DNA of 13,395 nucleotides from JBBSEZ01 sp038239195 (GTDB taxonomy: Bacteria; Planctomycetota; Planctomycetia; Gemmatales; Gemmataceae), in contig JBBSEZ010000275.1 of NCBI GenBank assembly GCA_038239195.1, forward strand, positions 1-13,395. Direction: 5' to 3'. The position numbers and the translations under genes were made by a program. Below, piece after piece: positions 5,170-13,395 of the stretch. The notes under the pieces are model-generated. The model was not told where the DNA came from, ran no database searches, and saw nothing but the letters and a program-made list of their open reading frames with translations. How positions within the stretch are numbered: position 1 is the stretch's first letter; every line of letters begins with the position of its first letter.

Positions 5170-7302
5170 CTACCGCGAAGCGCCTTTCTTCTCCAGGTGC
5201 TTGCGCATCTTCGCCACCAGCACCGCGAGCCTCCGCTCTGCTTCGCGAGCCTCCACGTCAGGCGGCGACGACTGTTTGTCGGTCGTGACCAGGACGTGCC
5301 GCCCGACTCGCGCCACCGCCAGCAACGGGCCTCGGCCCCGCGGGGTGATGGCTTGCCTGCCGACCGCTTCGTCGGCCCCCCGGACGGTCAGGCGAACCGT
5401 CACGGCCCGCGCGTCGAGCTGCCCGTCCCGCACGTCCCGAGCGACTTCCCCGAGCAGGTGCTCGAATCGGGCGGCGGTCAGGGCGTGGAGCTTCCCACCG
5501 TTGACGCACAGCGGCTCGTATAGCTTCCGCTCCGCCTCCTGCGCGACCACGTAGGTGCGAATCGAGCGCTCCCGCAGTTCCCGGGCCACCCGCGGTATCT
5601 CATTCCGGCGATGACACGGGGCGTCGGTGATGAGCACCAGGCACACCTCGCCGTTCTCCCGGGCCGCCATCTTGAGCGCATGCTCGAGGGCATCGACGGC
5701 GGGCTCCGGGACGTCGCCCCCGTCCGTGCGTGGGACGTTCGCCACCCGGCTCTTGAACAGATCGACGTTCTCCGTCGACTCGTAGATCGCGAACGGGTGG
5801 CGGTCGAATTTCACGTCGCCGAAGCCGATCAGCCCCAGCCGGCACGGGCGCTTCGTCTCCTTGACCTTGTCGGCGAACGCGATGCACTGCCGCTTGAGCC
5901 CCGCGATGTACGGGCCCATGCTCGCCGTCGTGTCCAGTACGAAGATGACCACCAACGGCCGGGAATCGCTCTTCGGCAGTTCCCGCGGCGGGGCGGAGGG
6001 GCGCCCGGCGAGCGCGAGGTAGGCGGCGGCGGCCTCGGGGCTGCCGAGGTCGAAAACGCCCAGCTCGCGGCGCCAGGACGCGACCGCGTCCCGGGGCGCC
6101 GCGCCTGCTTCGCCGACCGCGTACATCCGGAGCCCCTCGCTCGGGCTCGGCACGGACAACGGCCCCGCCGCCCTGGCGCCGGCCGCGAAGCGCTCCTGCA
6201 CGGCGGCCGCGGGGGCCATCTGCTCCGTCTCCACGTCCCGCTTCCAGCCCAGCTCGTCCGCCGACCGGCGCAGGGCCTCCAGGATGCCCGCGCTCTCCCG
6301 TTGCTGCGCGCCGGGGCCCCAGGCCAGGGCCCCACTCCGGACCAGCCACACCAGGGGACCAGAGACGAGCACCGCCACGAGGAGGAAAGTCAGCAGCCAG
6401 CCAGCGCCTGCCGCCGGCGCGGCCGGCGCGGCCGGCGCGCGGGGCGCGGCTGGCGGCGCCGCAGGCGCCGGGGGGGCGACGAGGACGGGCGCCCAAGCGA
6501 GGGCGTCCCGGACGAGCCGGTCCGGGTCGCCGGTCCGCGCGATCACTTCCTTGCGTGTGGTCCCGTCGCCGTTGCGGAAGGCCGGCTGGATCTGGGCCCG
6601 GTGCAAGTAGGCATAGGCCCCCAGGACCTGCACCTCCTCGGCGAGGCGAGCGGCCCGGGTAGGGTTGACCTGCTCGAGGCGCCCCCTCTCCTCTTCCAGC
6701 TCCTGCAACTTGGCCTGCACCCGCTCCAGGACGTCCTCGAGCAGGTCGTCGAGGTCCAGGTCGCCCTCCGGGGCCCCCGCCAGGCGGATGGAGAAAGCGA
6801 CCGGGTTGGTCTCCGCGAGCCGCAGCCGCAAACTCAGGAAGCCGTCTTCCTTGATGGGCCAACAATCCCCGGCGTGGCGCGCCCGGGCCACCTCCTCCAG
6901 CCACAGGTGCTTGGTGGGGGCGGGCTCGGCGACCGACAGGTCCAGGTTCTGCCAGGGCAGGCCAAGCTCCTGGGCGGCCGTCGCCGCCCGGACGGGGAGC
7001 TTGGGCCCGGGGCCGCGCTCGCGATAGACGGTGACGTCGTTGTCGCCCCGGACCAGCACGCCGGCAGGCACGGCCCAGGAGACGTGTCGGGCCTCGGGAG
7101 GCACGATGATGGCCTCCCCGACGAGCCGCCCGTTGACGAGGAGCGAGGCCCGGGGCCGGGCGCTGCACCGGGCGAGCAGTTTCCGGGCCAGTCCGCCGTA
7201 CCGCTGCGCGTTCTCGTACCACCCGCAGACGGCGTCGAAGAAATCGTCGCGGGCCCCGACGAGGGACTTCACCCGCAGGATCAGGTCGATGGTCTTCTGC
7301 AT
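5170..7302 (-). CDS. Membrane-anchored von Willebrand factor type A (VWA) domain protein
   Basis: 710 aa. The N-terminal part (1-270) has a beta-rich segment around 53-95 (SLLVNGRLVG then WAVPAGVLVRGDNDVTVYRE) resembling jelly-roll sugar-binding modules (tentative), a charged coiled-coil-like helix at about 188-212, then an Ala/Pro linker (276-299). One membrane segment follows (301-321, WLLTFLLVAVLVSGPLVWLV). The VWA domain spans about 448-620: LVVIFVLDTTASMGPYI holds the MIDAS signature D457-x-T459-x-S461 (Thr for the usual first Ser), with TDGGD (526-530) and ITDAP (D560) as further metal-site positions. A basic helix ends the protein. VWA domains bind protein ligands through Mg2+; the partner is unknown. 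There is no signal peptide, and flanking charges do not settle the orientation. The start at 7302 is chosen because AGGAGG lies eight bases upstream and the helical MQKTIDLILRVKSLV begins there; an in-frame extension to 7386 looks unconserved. It is divergent from the alpha-2-macroglobulin gene. Confidence 0.82.
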   Translation of the reverse strand: MQKTIDLILRVKSLVGARDDFFDAVCGWYENAQRYGGLARKLLARCSARPRASLLVNGRLVGEAIIVPPEARHVSWAVPAGVLVRGDNDVTVYRERGPGPKLPVRAATAAQELGLPWQNLDLSVAEPAPTKHLWLEEVARARHAGDCWPIKEDGFLSLRLRLAETNPVAFSIRLAGAPEGDLDLDDLLEDVLERVQAKLQELEEERGRLEQVNPTRAARLAEEVQVLGAYAYLHRAQIQPAFRNGDGTTRKEVIARTGDPDRLVRDALAWAPVLVAPPAPAAPPAAPRAPAAPAAPAAGAGWLLTFLLVAVLVSGPLVWLVRSGALAWGPGAQQRESAGILEALRRSADELGWKRDVETEQMAPAAAVQERFAAGARAAGPLSVPSPSEGLRMYAVGEAGAAPRDAVASWRRELGVFDLGSPEAAAAYLALAGRPSAPPRELPKSDSRPLVVIFVLDTTASMGPYIAGLKRQCIAFADKVKETKRPCRLGLIGFGDVKFDRHPFAIYESTENVDLFKSRVANVPRTDGGDVPEPAVDALEHALKMAARENGEVCLVLITDAPCHRRNEIPRVARELRERSIRTYVVAQEAERKLYEPLCVNGGKLHALTAARFEHLLGEVARDVRDGQLDARAVTVRLTVRGADEAVGRQAITPRGRGPLLAVARVGRHVLVTTDKQSSPPDVEAREAERRLAVLVAKMRKHLEKKGASR
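6413..6439. repeat. Three perfect 9-bp tandem repeats in the Ala/Pro linker
   Basis: GCCGGCGCG is repeated three times without mismatch inside the VWA gene, encoding Ala-Pro-Ala units on the minus strand just before the membrane segment. In-frame units of this kind can change copy number by slippage and so alter linker length between strains. Confidence 0.7.
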
Positions 7303-7660
7303 CTGGTCGTCCTCCTCACCTGCTCGGGGGAAGGGATGAGCGCTCCGTCGAGGCGCCCATCGCTTCCACCCACTACTTGTCGCCACCCTCCAGGGACCGA
7401 TTTCTGCTCACTCCCCAACGAGTCGCTCTTTTTTTCGCGCCGAGGCACGGGCGGGCGCCCTCAAGGGGAAGAAAAGAAAGCGGCGATGAATGGGCCCGCA
7501 GTCCAAAACCTCTTCCTCGGGTGGGGCCGCGAAAACCGAGGGGGCCAATCCAAACGCCTCGCTTCTCGTCTTCTCTACAGATACACTCGCGCGCCGGGCG
7601 TTGCCGCATTGCCGTTCCAGGGCCGGCGCGAAGCTCCTTTTGTCCTCGAGGGTAGGAACC
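7303..7660. other. Divergent intergenic region (358 bases)
   Basis: It lies between the VWA gene and the macroglobulin gene and should carry both promoters. Visible: a run of seven T at about 7429-7435, an A/G-rich stretch (about 7461-7478), a 6-bp inverted repeat CCTCGG/CCGAGG (7515-7520 and 7536-7541), and a possible -10 TACACT (7582-7587) without a good -35. On the plus strand the macroglobulin start is preceded by GAGGGTAGGAACC. I found no convincing small gene; frames crossing it have no ribosome site or family-like sequence. Confidence 0.45.
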
Positions 7661-10600
7661 ATGCGTGGGAAGTGGCGGTTCGGCGTCGTTGGCGTGATCC
7701 TGGCGTTGGCCGTGTCCGTGGCCTGGCCGCCCAGCGGGGTGGCGCGGGAGAAGCAGCGGGCCGACGCGACCCGGGCGTTCAAGGCCGGCAACTACAAGGA
7801 CGCCTACGCGACCTTCCGCAAGCTGGGCCTCGACCCCAACAACGACCGCGCTCAGGTCGGCAGCGATCTCGACATGGGCGTCTCCGCCCTCCAGAACCTC
7901 GGGCGCGTCGAGGAGATCGACGAGTTCCGCGAGGCGGTCATCGCCGTTCACAAGGGCAACTGGCGCCTCCTCGAGACGGCGGCGCTCAGTTATGCCAACG
8001 TCCAGCATCAAGGTTACATCGTTGCGGGCAAGTTCAAACGAGGCCATCACCGGGGCGGCGGTCGCTACGTCCACGCGATGCAGCGCGACCGCGTGCGAGC
8101 GCTCCAGCTCATGGAGCAGGGCCTTGCCCTGACCAAGGGCGATCCCGACAAGGCCGGGCTGGCCCGCTTCCACCTCCAGTTCGCCAGTTTGCTCCTCAAC
8201 GGGGGCGGCTACCACGAGCCGTGGCGCCTGCAGTACCTCACCGACCTGAGCAAGCTGCCCGACTACGAAGAGGGCTACTACGCGTATCGGGGCAACAGTC
8301 GCGGGGCGCCCGTCGATGAGAAGGGCACGCCGATCTATCACGAACTGCCCAAGAGCTACGAGACCGCCCGCAGCGACGGCGAGCGCTGGCGCTGGGCGCT
8401 GGCCAAGACGGCCGAGATCGAGCCGGGCCGGGCCAGCGAAACGGACACGATCTTCGCCAACTTCCTGCGCGGGCAGTTCGGCGTGCAGACGATGGCCCAC
8501 TACGGCCGGTCCGCGGGCAGCGACAAGAAGGCCGGCACCTTCGCGCTGCACACCCTCGCCGACGACGAGACGATTGCCCGCCTCGCCACGGGCGTCAAGC
8601 GCTTCAAGGTCCCCGAAGAACACAACTGGATCAAGATCTACGAGCGCATCGCCACGCGCGGCAAGACCTCCTGGGGCGAGCAGGCTCGCGACGTGCTGGC
8701 GAGCATTTTCGAGGACCGAAGGCAGTACCCCAAGGCGGCCGTCGCCTGGAGGCAGGCCATCAAGGAGTACGGGCCGGGGCTGCACAACCACCGCCCGAAT
8801 CGGCTCGAGCAGATCGTCGGCAACTGGGGGCGCTTCGAGAACGGGCAGGCCCAGCCGGCCGGCAAGGCCGCCACCCTCGACTTCCGCTACCGCAACGGCA
8901 ACAAGGTGACCTTCGAGGCCCACGTCATCAACGTTCCCAAACTGCTCGAGGACGCCAAGGCCTACTTGAAGGGCCGCGTCGGGCAGATCGACGGGAACCA
9001 GACCAACATCAGCAACATCGGCTATCGCCTCGTCGAGCGCGGCGAGCGCCAGTACCTCGGCGCCAAGGTTGCCGCGTGGGGCCTCGACCTCAAGCCGCGC
9101 CCCGCCCACGTCGATGAGCGCGTTACGGTGACCACGCCCCTGACCAAGCCAGGGGCCTACCTCGTCGAGGCCCGCATCGCCGGCGGGAACGTCAGCCGGA
9201 TCATCGTCTGGGTCAGCGACACGGCCATCGTCAAGAAGCAACTCGACGGCAAGGCCTATTACTTCGTCGCCGACGCCGTCACCGGCGCCCCGGTGCCCGG
9301 CGCGGAGGTCGAGCTGTTCGGCTGGAGGCAGGAGCAGGTCGCGCCCAACACGAACAACTGGCGCGTGATCACCAAGGACGGCAAGGAGACCACCGACAAG
9401 GACGGGCAACTCGTGCTCGATCAGGCCAAGCTGCCGACGCAGTACAACTGGCTCGTGGTGGCGCGCAAGGCCAAGGCGGGGGCCGGCGGCGCCGACCGCT
9501 TCGCCTACCTCGGCTTCAACGGCATCTGGTACGGGCGGGTTTACGACCCCGAGTACAACGCGACGCGCGTCTTCGGGATCACCGATCGGCCGGTCTACCG
9601 GCCGGAGCAGACGGCCAAGTTCAAGGTGTGGGTGCGCCACGCCAAGTACGACCAGGCGGACACCTCGTCGTTCGGCGGCAAGACGTTCGCGGTGCGCATC
9701 GCGAACCCGCGCGGCGAGAAGGTCTTCGACAAGTCCCTGACCGCCGACGAGTACGGCGGGCTGGCCGGCGAGCTGGCGCTGCCCAAGGGCGCCATGCTGG
9801 GCACGTACTACGTCACCGTCGTGGAGCCGGTCACCGACAGGAACCTCGGCGGGAACGGGTTCCGGGTCGAGGAGTACAAGAAGCCCGAGTACGAGGTGAC
9901 GGTCGAGGCGCCCAAGGAGCCCGTGAAGCTGGGCGACAAGATTTCGGCCAAGATCAAGGCGAACTACTACTTCGGGGCGCCGGTGACCAAGGCGAAGGTG
10001 AAGTACAAGGTGCTGCGCACGGCGGCGAGCAGCACGTGGTATCCGCGCGGCGAGTGGGATTGGTTCTACGGGCGCGGCTACTGGTGGTTCGCGGCGAACT
10101 ACAACTGGTATCCGGGCTGGGCGCAGTGGGGCTGCGAGCGGCCGGTCGCTCAGGCCCAGTTCGAGCGCTTCGGCCGCTGGCGCGGGGACTGGAACCGCGA
10201 GCAGCCCGAGGTCGTGCTGGAGAACGAAGTCGAGATCGGCATCGACGGGACGGTCGAGGTGGCGATTGACACGGGCGCGGCCAAGGAGCTGCACGGCGAT
10301 CAGGACCACAAGTATTCGATCTCGGCCGAGGTGGTGGACGAGTCGCGCCGCAGCATCGGCGGGGCGGGCAACGTTTTGGTGGCGCGCCAGCCGTTCAGGG
10401 TCTTCGCGTGGGCCAACCGCGGGCATTACCAGGCCGGCGACACGGTGCAGGCCGGGTTCCGCGCCCAGACGATAGACGGCAAGCCCGTCCAGGGCAAGGG
10501 CGAGCTGACGCTTTACCAGGTCCGCTACAACGCCAAGAACGAGCCGGTCGAGAAGGCAGTCAAGACCTGGGGGCTGGACACCGACGAGCGCGGCCAGGCC

Positions 10601-13395
10601 GTGCAGAAGATGAAGGCGGCCAGGGCGGGGCAGTATCGCCTCTCCTACAAGGTGACGGACGCCAAGAAGAACACGATGGAGGGCGGATACGTCTTCCTGG
10701 TGCGCGGCGCCGGCTTCGTCAGCCAGGACTTCCGCTTCAACGACCTGGAGCTGGTGACCGACAAGCGCGAGTACAAGCCGGGCGAGACGGTCCGGCTGGC
10801 GGTCAACACCAACAAGAAGGACAGCACGGTGCTGCTGTTCGTGCGGCCGACGAACGGGGTCTACCTGCCGCCCAAGGTGCTTCGGCTCAACGGCAAGAGC
10901 ACGCAGGACAACGTGGTCGTGGTGCAGAAGGACATGCCCAACTTCTTCATCGAGGCGGTCACCATCGCCGACGGGCGGGTTCACACCGAGGTCCGCGAGG
11001 TGGTCGTCCCGCCGGAAAAGCGCGTGTTGAACGTCGCGGTCGAGCCTTCGCAGACCGAGTACAAGCCGGGCCAGAAGGCCAAGGTGCTGGTCAAGGTGAC
11101 CGACTTCTTCGGCAAGCCTTTCGTCGGCTCGACGGTGCTGAGCGTGTACGACAAGAGCGTCGAGTACGTATCCGGCGGGAGCAACGTGCCGGAGATCCGC
11201 GCGTTCTTCTGGAAATGGCGCCGGAGCCACTACGTGAGCGCCGAGACGAGCCTGGCCCACTGGTTCGGGAACCTCTACCGCCGCGGCGAGGTGGGCATGT
11301 CCAACCTCGGCGCGTTCGGCGCAACGGTGGTGGAGGAACTGGACGCGAAGGGCAAGGGCGAGCGCCAGGATCTGCGCAGGAACGCCGACGGGGCGGCGGG
11401 TGAGGGCCGCGGCCTGGGGGCGCCGGGCGCGCCGGGCGCCGTGCTTGCCGGGCGGAGCGGGGGGAACGACGCCCTGAAGAAGGCCGTGGACGAGAAGAGC
11501 GGCGCGGCCGGGCCGGGCCAGCCCGTTGGCGGGCCGGAGCCGACGATTCGCAAGAACTTCGCCGACACCGCCTTCTGGACGTCGTCGCTGACGACCAACA
11601 AGGACGGGGTCGCGGAAGTGACGTGGACGGTGCCCGACAACCTGACGACGTGGAAGATCAAGGTGTGGGCGATGGGGCACGGGACCAAGGTCGGCCAGGG
11701 CGAGGCCGAGGTCATCGCCAAGAAGGACCTGCTGGTTCGGCTCCAGGCGCCGCGTTTCTTCACCCAGAAGGACGAGGTGGTGTTGTCGGCCAACGTCCAC
11801 AACTACCACAAGAGCGAGAAGTCGGTGAAGGTGAAGCTCGAACTGGACGGCCCGACGCTGGCGTTGATCGGCCCGGCCGAGCGCACGGTGAAGATCGCCG
11901 CCAAGGGCGAGAAGCGCATCGACTGGCGCGTCAGGGTGCAGGCCGAGGGCGTCGCGGTGGTGCGCGTCAAGGCGATCGCCGACGACGACTCGGACGCCGT
12001 CGAAATGCGCTTCCCCAGCTACGTCCACGGCATGCTCAAGATGGAGTCGTTCACCGGCGTCATCCGGCCCAAGAAGGCCGACGCCAAGGTGACGTTCAGC
12101 GTGCCGGAAGAGCGCCGGCCGGAGCAGTCGAGGCTGGAGGTGCGCTATTCGCCGAGCCTGGCGGGGGCGATGGTGGATGCCCTGCCGTACCTGGTCGATT
12201 ACCCCTACGGCTGCACGGAGCAGACGCTCAATCGCTTCCTGCCGACGGTGGTGACGCAGCAGACGCTGTTGCGCATGAAGATCGACCTGAAGGACGTGCA
12301 GAAGAAGCGGACGAACCTGAACGCGGCGGAGATCGGCGACGACAAGGAGCGGGCCAAGGGCTGGAAGCGCTTCGACCGCAACCCGGTCTTCGACGAGGCC
12401 GAGGTCAAGCGCATGGCCGAGGCGGGCGTCCGGGCCCTGGCCGGGATGCAGTGTTCCGACGGCGGCTGGGGCTGGTTCTCCGGCTTTGGCGAGCGCTCGT
12501 ACCCGCACACCACGGCGGTGGTGGTCCACGGCCTACAGGTGGCGCGCGAGAACGGCGTCGTGTTGCCGCAGGGGATGCTGGAGCGCGGCGTCGAGTGGCT
12601 CAAGGGCTACCAGGCCGAGCAGGTTCGCCGGCTGCAGAACGCCCCGGCCAAGGTGCTGCCGTACAAGGAGTTTGCCGACAACCTCGACGGCATGGTCTAC
12701 ATGGTGCTGCTGGACGGCAACGTGCCGAGCAACGAGATGCGCGAGTTCCTGTACCGCGACCGGACGAAGCTGGCGGTCTACGCCAAGGCGATGTTCGGGC
12801 TGGCGCTGGTCAAGGAGGGCGGGCAGGCGGCGAAGCTGGCGATGATCCTCAAGAACATCGAGCAGTTCGTCGAGCAGGACGCGGAGAACCAGACGGCGTA
12901 CCTGCGCCTGCCGGCGGGGAACCACTGGTGGTACTGGTACGGCAGCGAGGTCGAGGCGAACGCCTACTATCTCAAGCTGCTGGCCAAGACGAGCCCCAAG
13001 GACGAGAAGGCGGCGGGGCTGGTGAAGTACCTGCTGAACAACCGCAAGCACGCGACGTACTGGAGCAGCACGCGCGACACGGCGATCTGCCTGGAGGCGA
13101 TGGCCGAGTATCTGAAGGCCAGCGGCGAGGACAAGCCGGACATGACCGTGGAGGTCTGGCTGGACGGCGCCAAGCTCAAGGAAGTGAAGATCACGCGCGA
13201 GAACCTGTTCACCTTCGACAACAAGGTGGTGCTGGAAGGCGCGGCGGTCAAGGGCGGCAAGCACGTGCTGGAGATCAAGCGCAAGGGCACGGGGCCGGTC
13301 TACTTCAACGCCTACGTGACGAACTTCACGCTGGAGGACTTCATCACGAAGGCGGGGCTGGAGGTGAAGGTGAACCGGAAGTATTACAAGCTCAC
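7661..13395 (+). CDS. Exported alpha-2-macroglobulin-like thioester protein (partial, C-terminus outside window)
   Basis: 1,911 codons are visible and the frame is still open at the right edge, so a further C-terminal macroglobulin domain is probably missing. Alpha-2-macroglobulins trap proteases: cleavage of a bait region exposes a thioester that binds the attacker covalently. Visible order: signal peptide 1-28 (VVGVILALAVSVAW core, cleavage near GVA, no lipobox Cys); a TPR-like helical part from about 30; macroglobulin repeats including TDRPVYRPEQT (641-651) and DKREYKPGETV (1034-1044); a bait-domain-like part to about 1220; a flexible Gly/Ala segment 1228-1297; the central A2M domain from FADTAFW (1300); and the thioester domain with YGCTEQ, giving C1518, E1520 and Q1521, plus the helical QCSDGGWGWF at about 1597. 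A Trp/Tyr-rich insert lies at 793-825. ATG 7661 has TAGGA close upstream and leads directly into the signal peptide. Product location: periplasm or cell surface, soluble. No PbpC-type partner is in the window. The divergent neighbour is a VWA protein. Confidence 0.9.
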   Translation, partial: MRGKWRFGVVGVILALAVSVAWPPSGVAREKQRADATRAFKAGNYKDAYATFRKLGLDPNNDRAQVGSDLDMGVSALQNLGRVEEIDEFREAVIAVHKGNWRLLETAALSYANVQHQGYIVAGKFKRGHHRGGGRYVHAMQRDRVRALQLMEQGLALTKGDPDKAGLARFHLQFASLLLNGGGYHEPWRLQYLTDLSKLPDYEEGYYAYRGNSRGAPVDEKGTPIYHELPKSYETARSDGERWRWALAKTAEIEPGRASETDTIFANFLRGQFGVQTMAHYGRSAGSDKKAGTFALHTLADDETIARLATGVKRFKVPEEHNWIKIYERIATRGKTSWGEQARDVLASIFEDRRQYPKAAVAWRQAIKEYGPGLHNHRPNRLEQIVGNWGRFENGQAQPAGKAATLDFRYRNGNKVTFEAHVINVPKLLEDAKAYLKGRVGQIDGNQTNISNIGYRLVERGERQYLGAKVAAWGLDLKPRPAHVDERVTVTTPLTKPGAYLVEARIAGGNVSRIIVWVSDTAIVKKQLDGKAYYFVADAVTGAPVPGAEVELFGWRQEQVAPNTNNWRVITKDGKETTDKDGQLVLDQAKLPTQYNWLVVARKAKAGAGGADRFAYLGFNGIWYGRVYDPEYNATRVFGITDRPVYRPEQTAKFKVWVRHAKYDQADTSSFGGKTFAVRIANPRGEKVFDKSLTADEYGGLAGELALPKGAMLGTYYVTVVEPVTDRNLGGNGFRVEEYKKPEYEVTVEAPKEPVKLGDKISAKIKANYYFGAPVTKAKVKYKVLRTAASSTWYPRGEWDWFYGRGYWWFAANYNWYPGWAQWGCERPVAQAQFERFGRWRGDWNREQPEVVLENEVEIGIDGTVEVAIDTGAAKELHGDQDHKYSISAEVVDESRRSIGGAGNVLVARQPFRVFAWANRGHYQAGDTVQAGFRAQTIDGKPVQGKGELTLYQVRYNAKNEPVEKAVKTWGLDTDERGQAVQKMKAARAGQYRLSYKVTDAKKNTMEGGYVFLVRGAGFVSQDFRFNDLELVTDKREYKPGETVRLAVNTNKKDSTVLLFVRPTNGVYLPPKVLRLNGKSTQDNVVVVQKDMPNFFIEAVTIADGRVHTEVREVVVPPEKRVLNVAVEPSQTEYKPGQKAKVLVKVTDFFGKPFVGSTVLSVYDKSVEYVSGGSNVPEIRAFFWKWRRSHYVSAETSLAHWFGNLYRRGEVGMSNLGAFGATVVEELDAKGKGERQDLRRNADGAAGEGRGLGAPGAPGAVLAGRSGGNDALKKAVDEKSGAAGPGQPVGGPEPTIRKNFADTAFWTSSLTTNKDGVAEVTWTVPDNLTTWKIKVWAMGHGTKVGQGEAEVIAKKDLLVRLQAPRFFTQKDEVVLSANVHNYHKSEKSVKVKLELDGPTLALIGPAERTVKIAAKGEKRIDWRVRVQAEGVAVVRVKAIADDDSDAVEMRFPSYVHGMLKMESFTGVIRPKKADAKVTFSVPEERRPEQSRLEVRYSPSLAGAMVDALPYLVDYPYGCTEQTLNRFLPTVVTQQTLLRMKIDLKDVQKKRTNLNAAEIGDDKERAKGWKRFDRNPVFDEAEVKRMAEAGVRALAGMQCSDGGWGWFSGFGERSYPHTTAVVVHGLQVARENGVVLPQGMLERGVEWLKGYQAEQVRRLQNAPAKVLPYKEFADNLDGMVYMVLLDGNVPSNEMREFLYRDRTKLAVYAKAMFGLALVKEGGQAAKLAMILKNIEQFVEQDAENQTAYLRLPAGNHWWYWYGSEVEANAYYLKLLAKTSPKDEKAAGLVKYLLNNRKHATYWSSTRDTAICLEAMAEYLKASGEDKPDMTVEVWLDGAKLKEVKITRENLFTFDNKVVLEGAAVKGGKHVLEIKRKGTGPVYFNAYVTNFTLEDFITKAGLEVKVNRKYYKL
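11342..11551 (+). other. Bait-region-like flexible segment of the macroglobulin
   Basis: This codes residues 1228-1297, rich in Gly, Ala, Arg, Lys and Asp, with two perfect 9-bp repeats GCGCCGGGC (11420-11437) encoding GAPGAP. It lies directly before IRKNFADTAFW. In vertebrate alpha-2-macroglobulin the bait region lies directly before the corresponding conserved block. Low complexity with several Arg and Lys fits an exposed, protease-sensitive stretch. The assignment is positional, not proven. Confidence 0.6.

Noticed and set aside
3594..5288. A 564-codon plus-strand frame overlapping the isomerase
   Set aside because: Out-of-frame, Arg/Pro-rich reading of the isomerase and the gap behind it.
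7486..7660. Possible small plus-strand gene starting ATGAATGGG in the divergent intergenic region
   Set aside because: No ribosome site, no stop before the macroglobulin gene, and composition typical of random GC-rich sequence.
5611..8319. A 902-codon plus-strand open frame across the VWA gene and the intergenic region
   Set aside because: Low-complexity Arg/Gly/Pro/Leu shadow of the VWA gene and an out-of-frame reading of the macroglobulin start; no ribosome site or family-like sequence.
7373..12529. A 1,718-codon open frame on the minus strand
   Set aside because: It is the antisense of the macroglobulin gene. Its translation is Arg/Leu/Val/His-rich without domains, while the plus frame has a signal peptide, the family motifs and the thioester. 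Long antisense frames are common in such GC-rich DNA.

Overview
The window is uniformly GC-rich and strongly biased to G/C at third codon positions. No rRNA or tRNA marker is present, so placement is by inference. Several things point to a planctomycete, probably Gemmata-like: the two-domain family-9 glycosyltransferase style, the sugar phosphate isomerase/epimerase, a very large thioester alpha-2-macroglobulin with a Trp/Tyr-rich insert, a Cys/Tyr-rich secreted-type fragment, and a small C-rich/G-rich inverted-repeat element.

Left part (1-3345, minus strand): two co-directional glycan genes. The upstream gene (3345 to 697) encodes a three-domain fusion: two GT-B, family-9 (ADP-heptose:LPS heptosyltransferase-like) domains followed by a class I SAM-dependent methyltransferase. 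The downstream gene (580 to beyond base 1, cut by the window edge) encodes the PfkB-type heptose-7-phosphate kinase of nucleotide-heptose synthesis. Together they suggest making and transferring an activated heptose-like sugar into a surface glycan, with a methylation step. The gap between them is filled by a 134-bp inverted-repeat element that runs into the end of the fusion gene and supplies its last 15 codons and its stop.

Middle (3346-5169): a 372-bp divergent intergenic region with a possible promoter, then a plus-strand sugar phosphate isomerase/epimerase (TIM barrel, 303 aa) followed by a GC-rich hairpin. Beyond it lies a non-genic stretch holding a fragment of a Cys/Tyr-rich protein without recognisable start, signal peptide or stop. 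I read it as a remnant.

Right part (5170-13395): a divergent pair around a 358-bp intergenic region. On the minus strand is a 710-aa membrane-anchored von Willebrand factor A protein. On the plus strand is the largest gene of the window, an exported alpha-2-macroglobulin-like protein that is open through the right edge (1,911 codons seen). It has an intact C-T-E-Q thioester motif and a flexible Gly/Ala segment at the bait-region position. A likely theme is envelope defence or surface interaction, but the link between the two genes is positional only.

I saw no CRISPR array, tRNA, rRNA, transposase or phage gene. The most unusual points are the triple-domain fusion with a G-quadruplex-type tract in its linker, the repeat element overwriting its 3' end, the bait-like and aromatic inserts of the macroglobulin, and the orphan Cys/Tyr-rich fragment.
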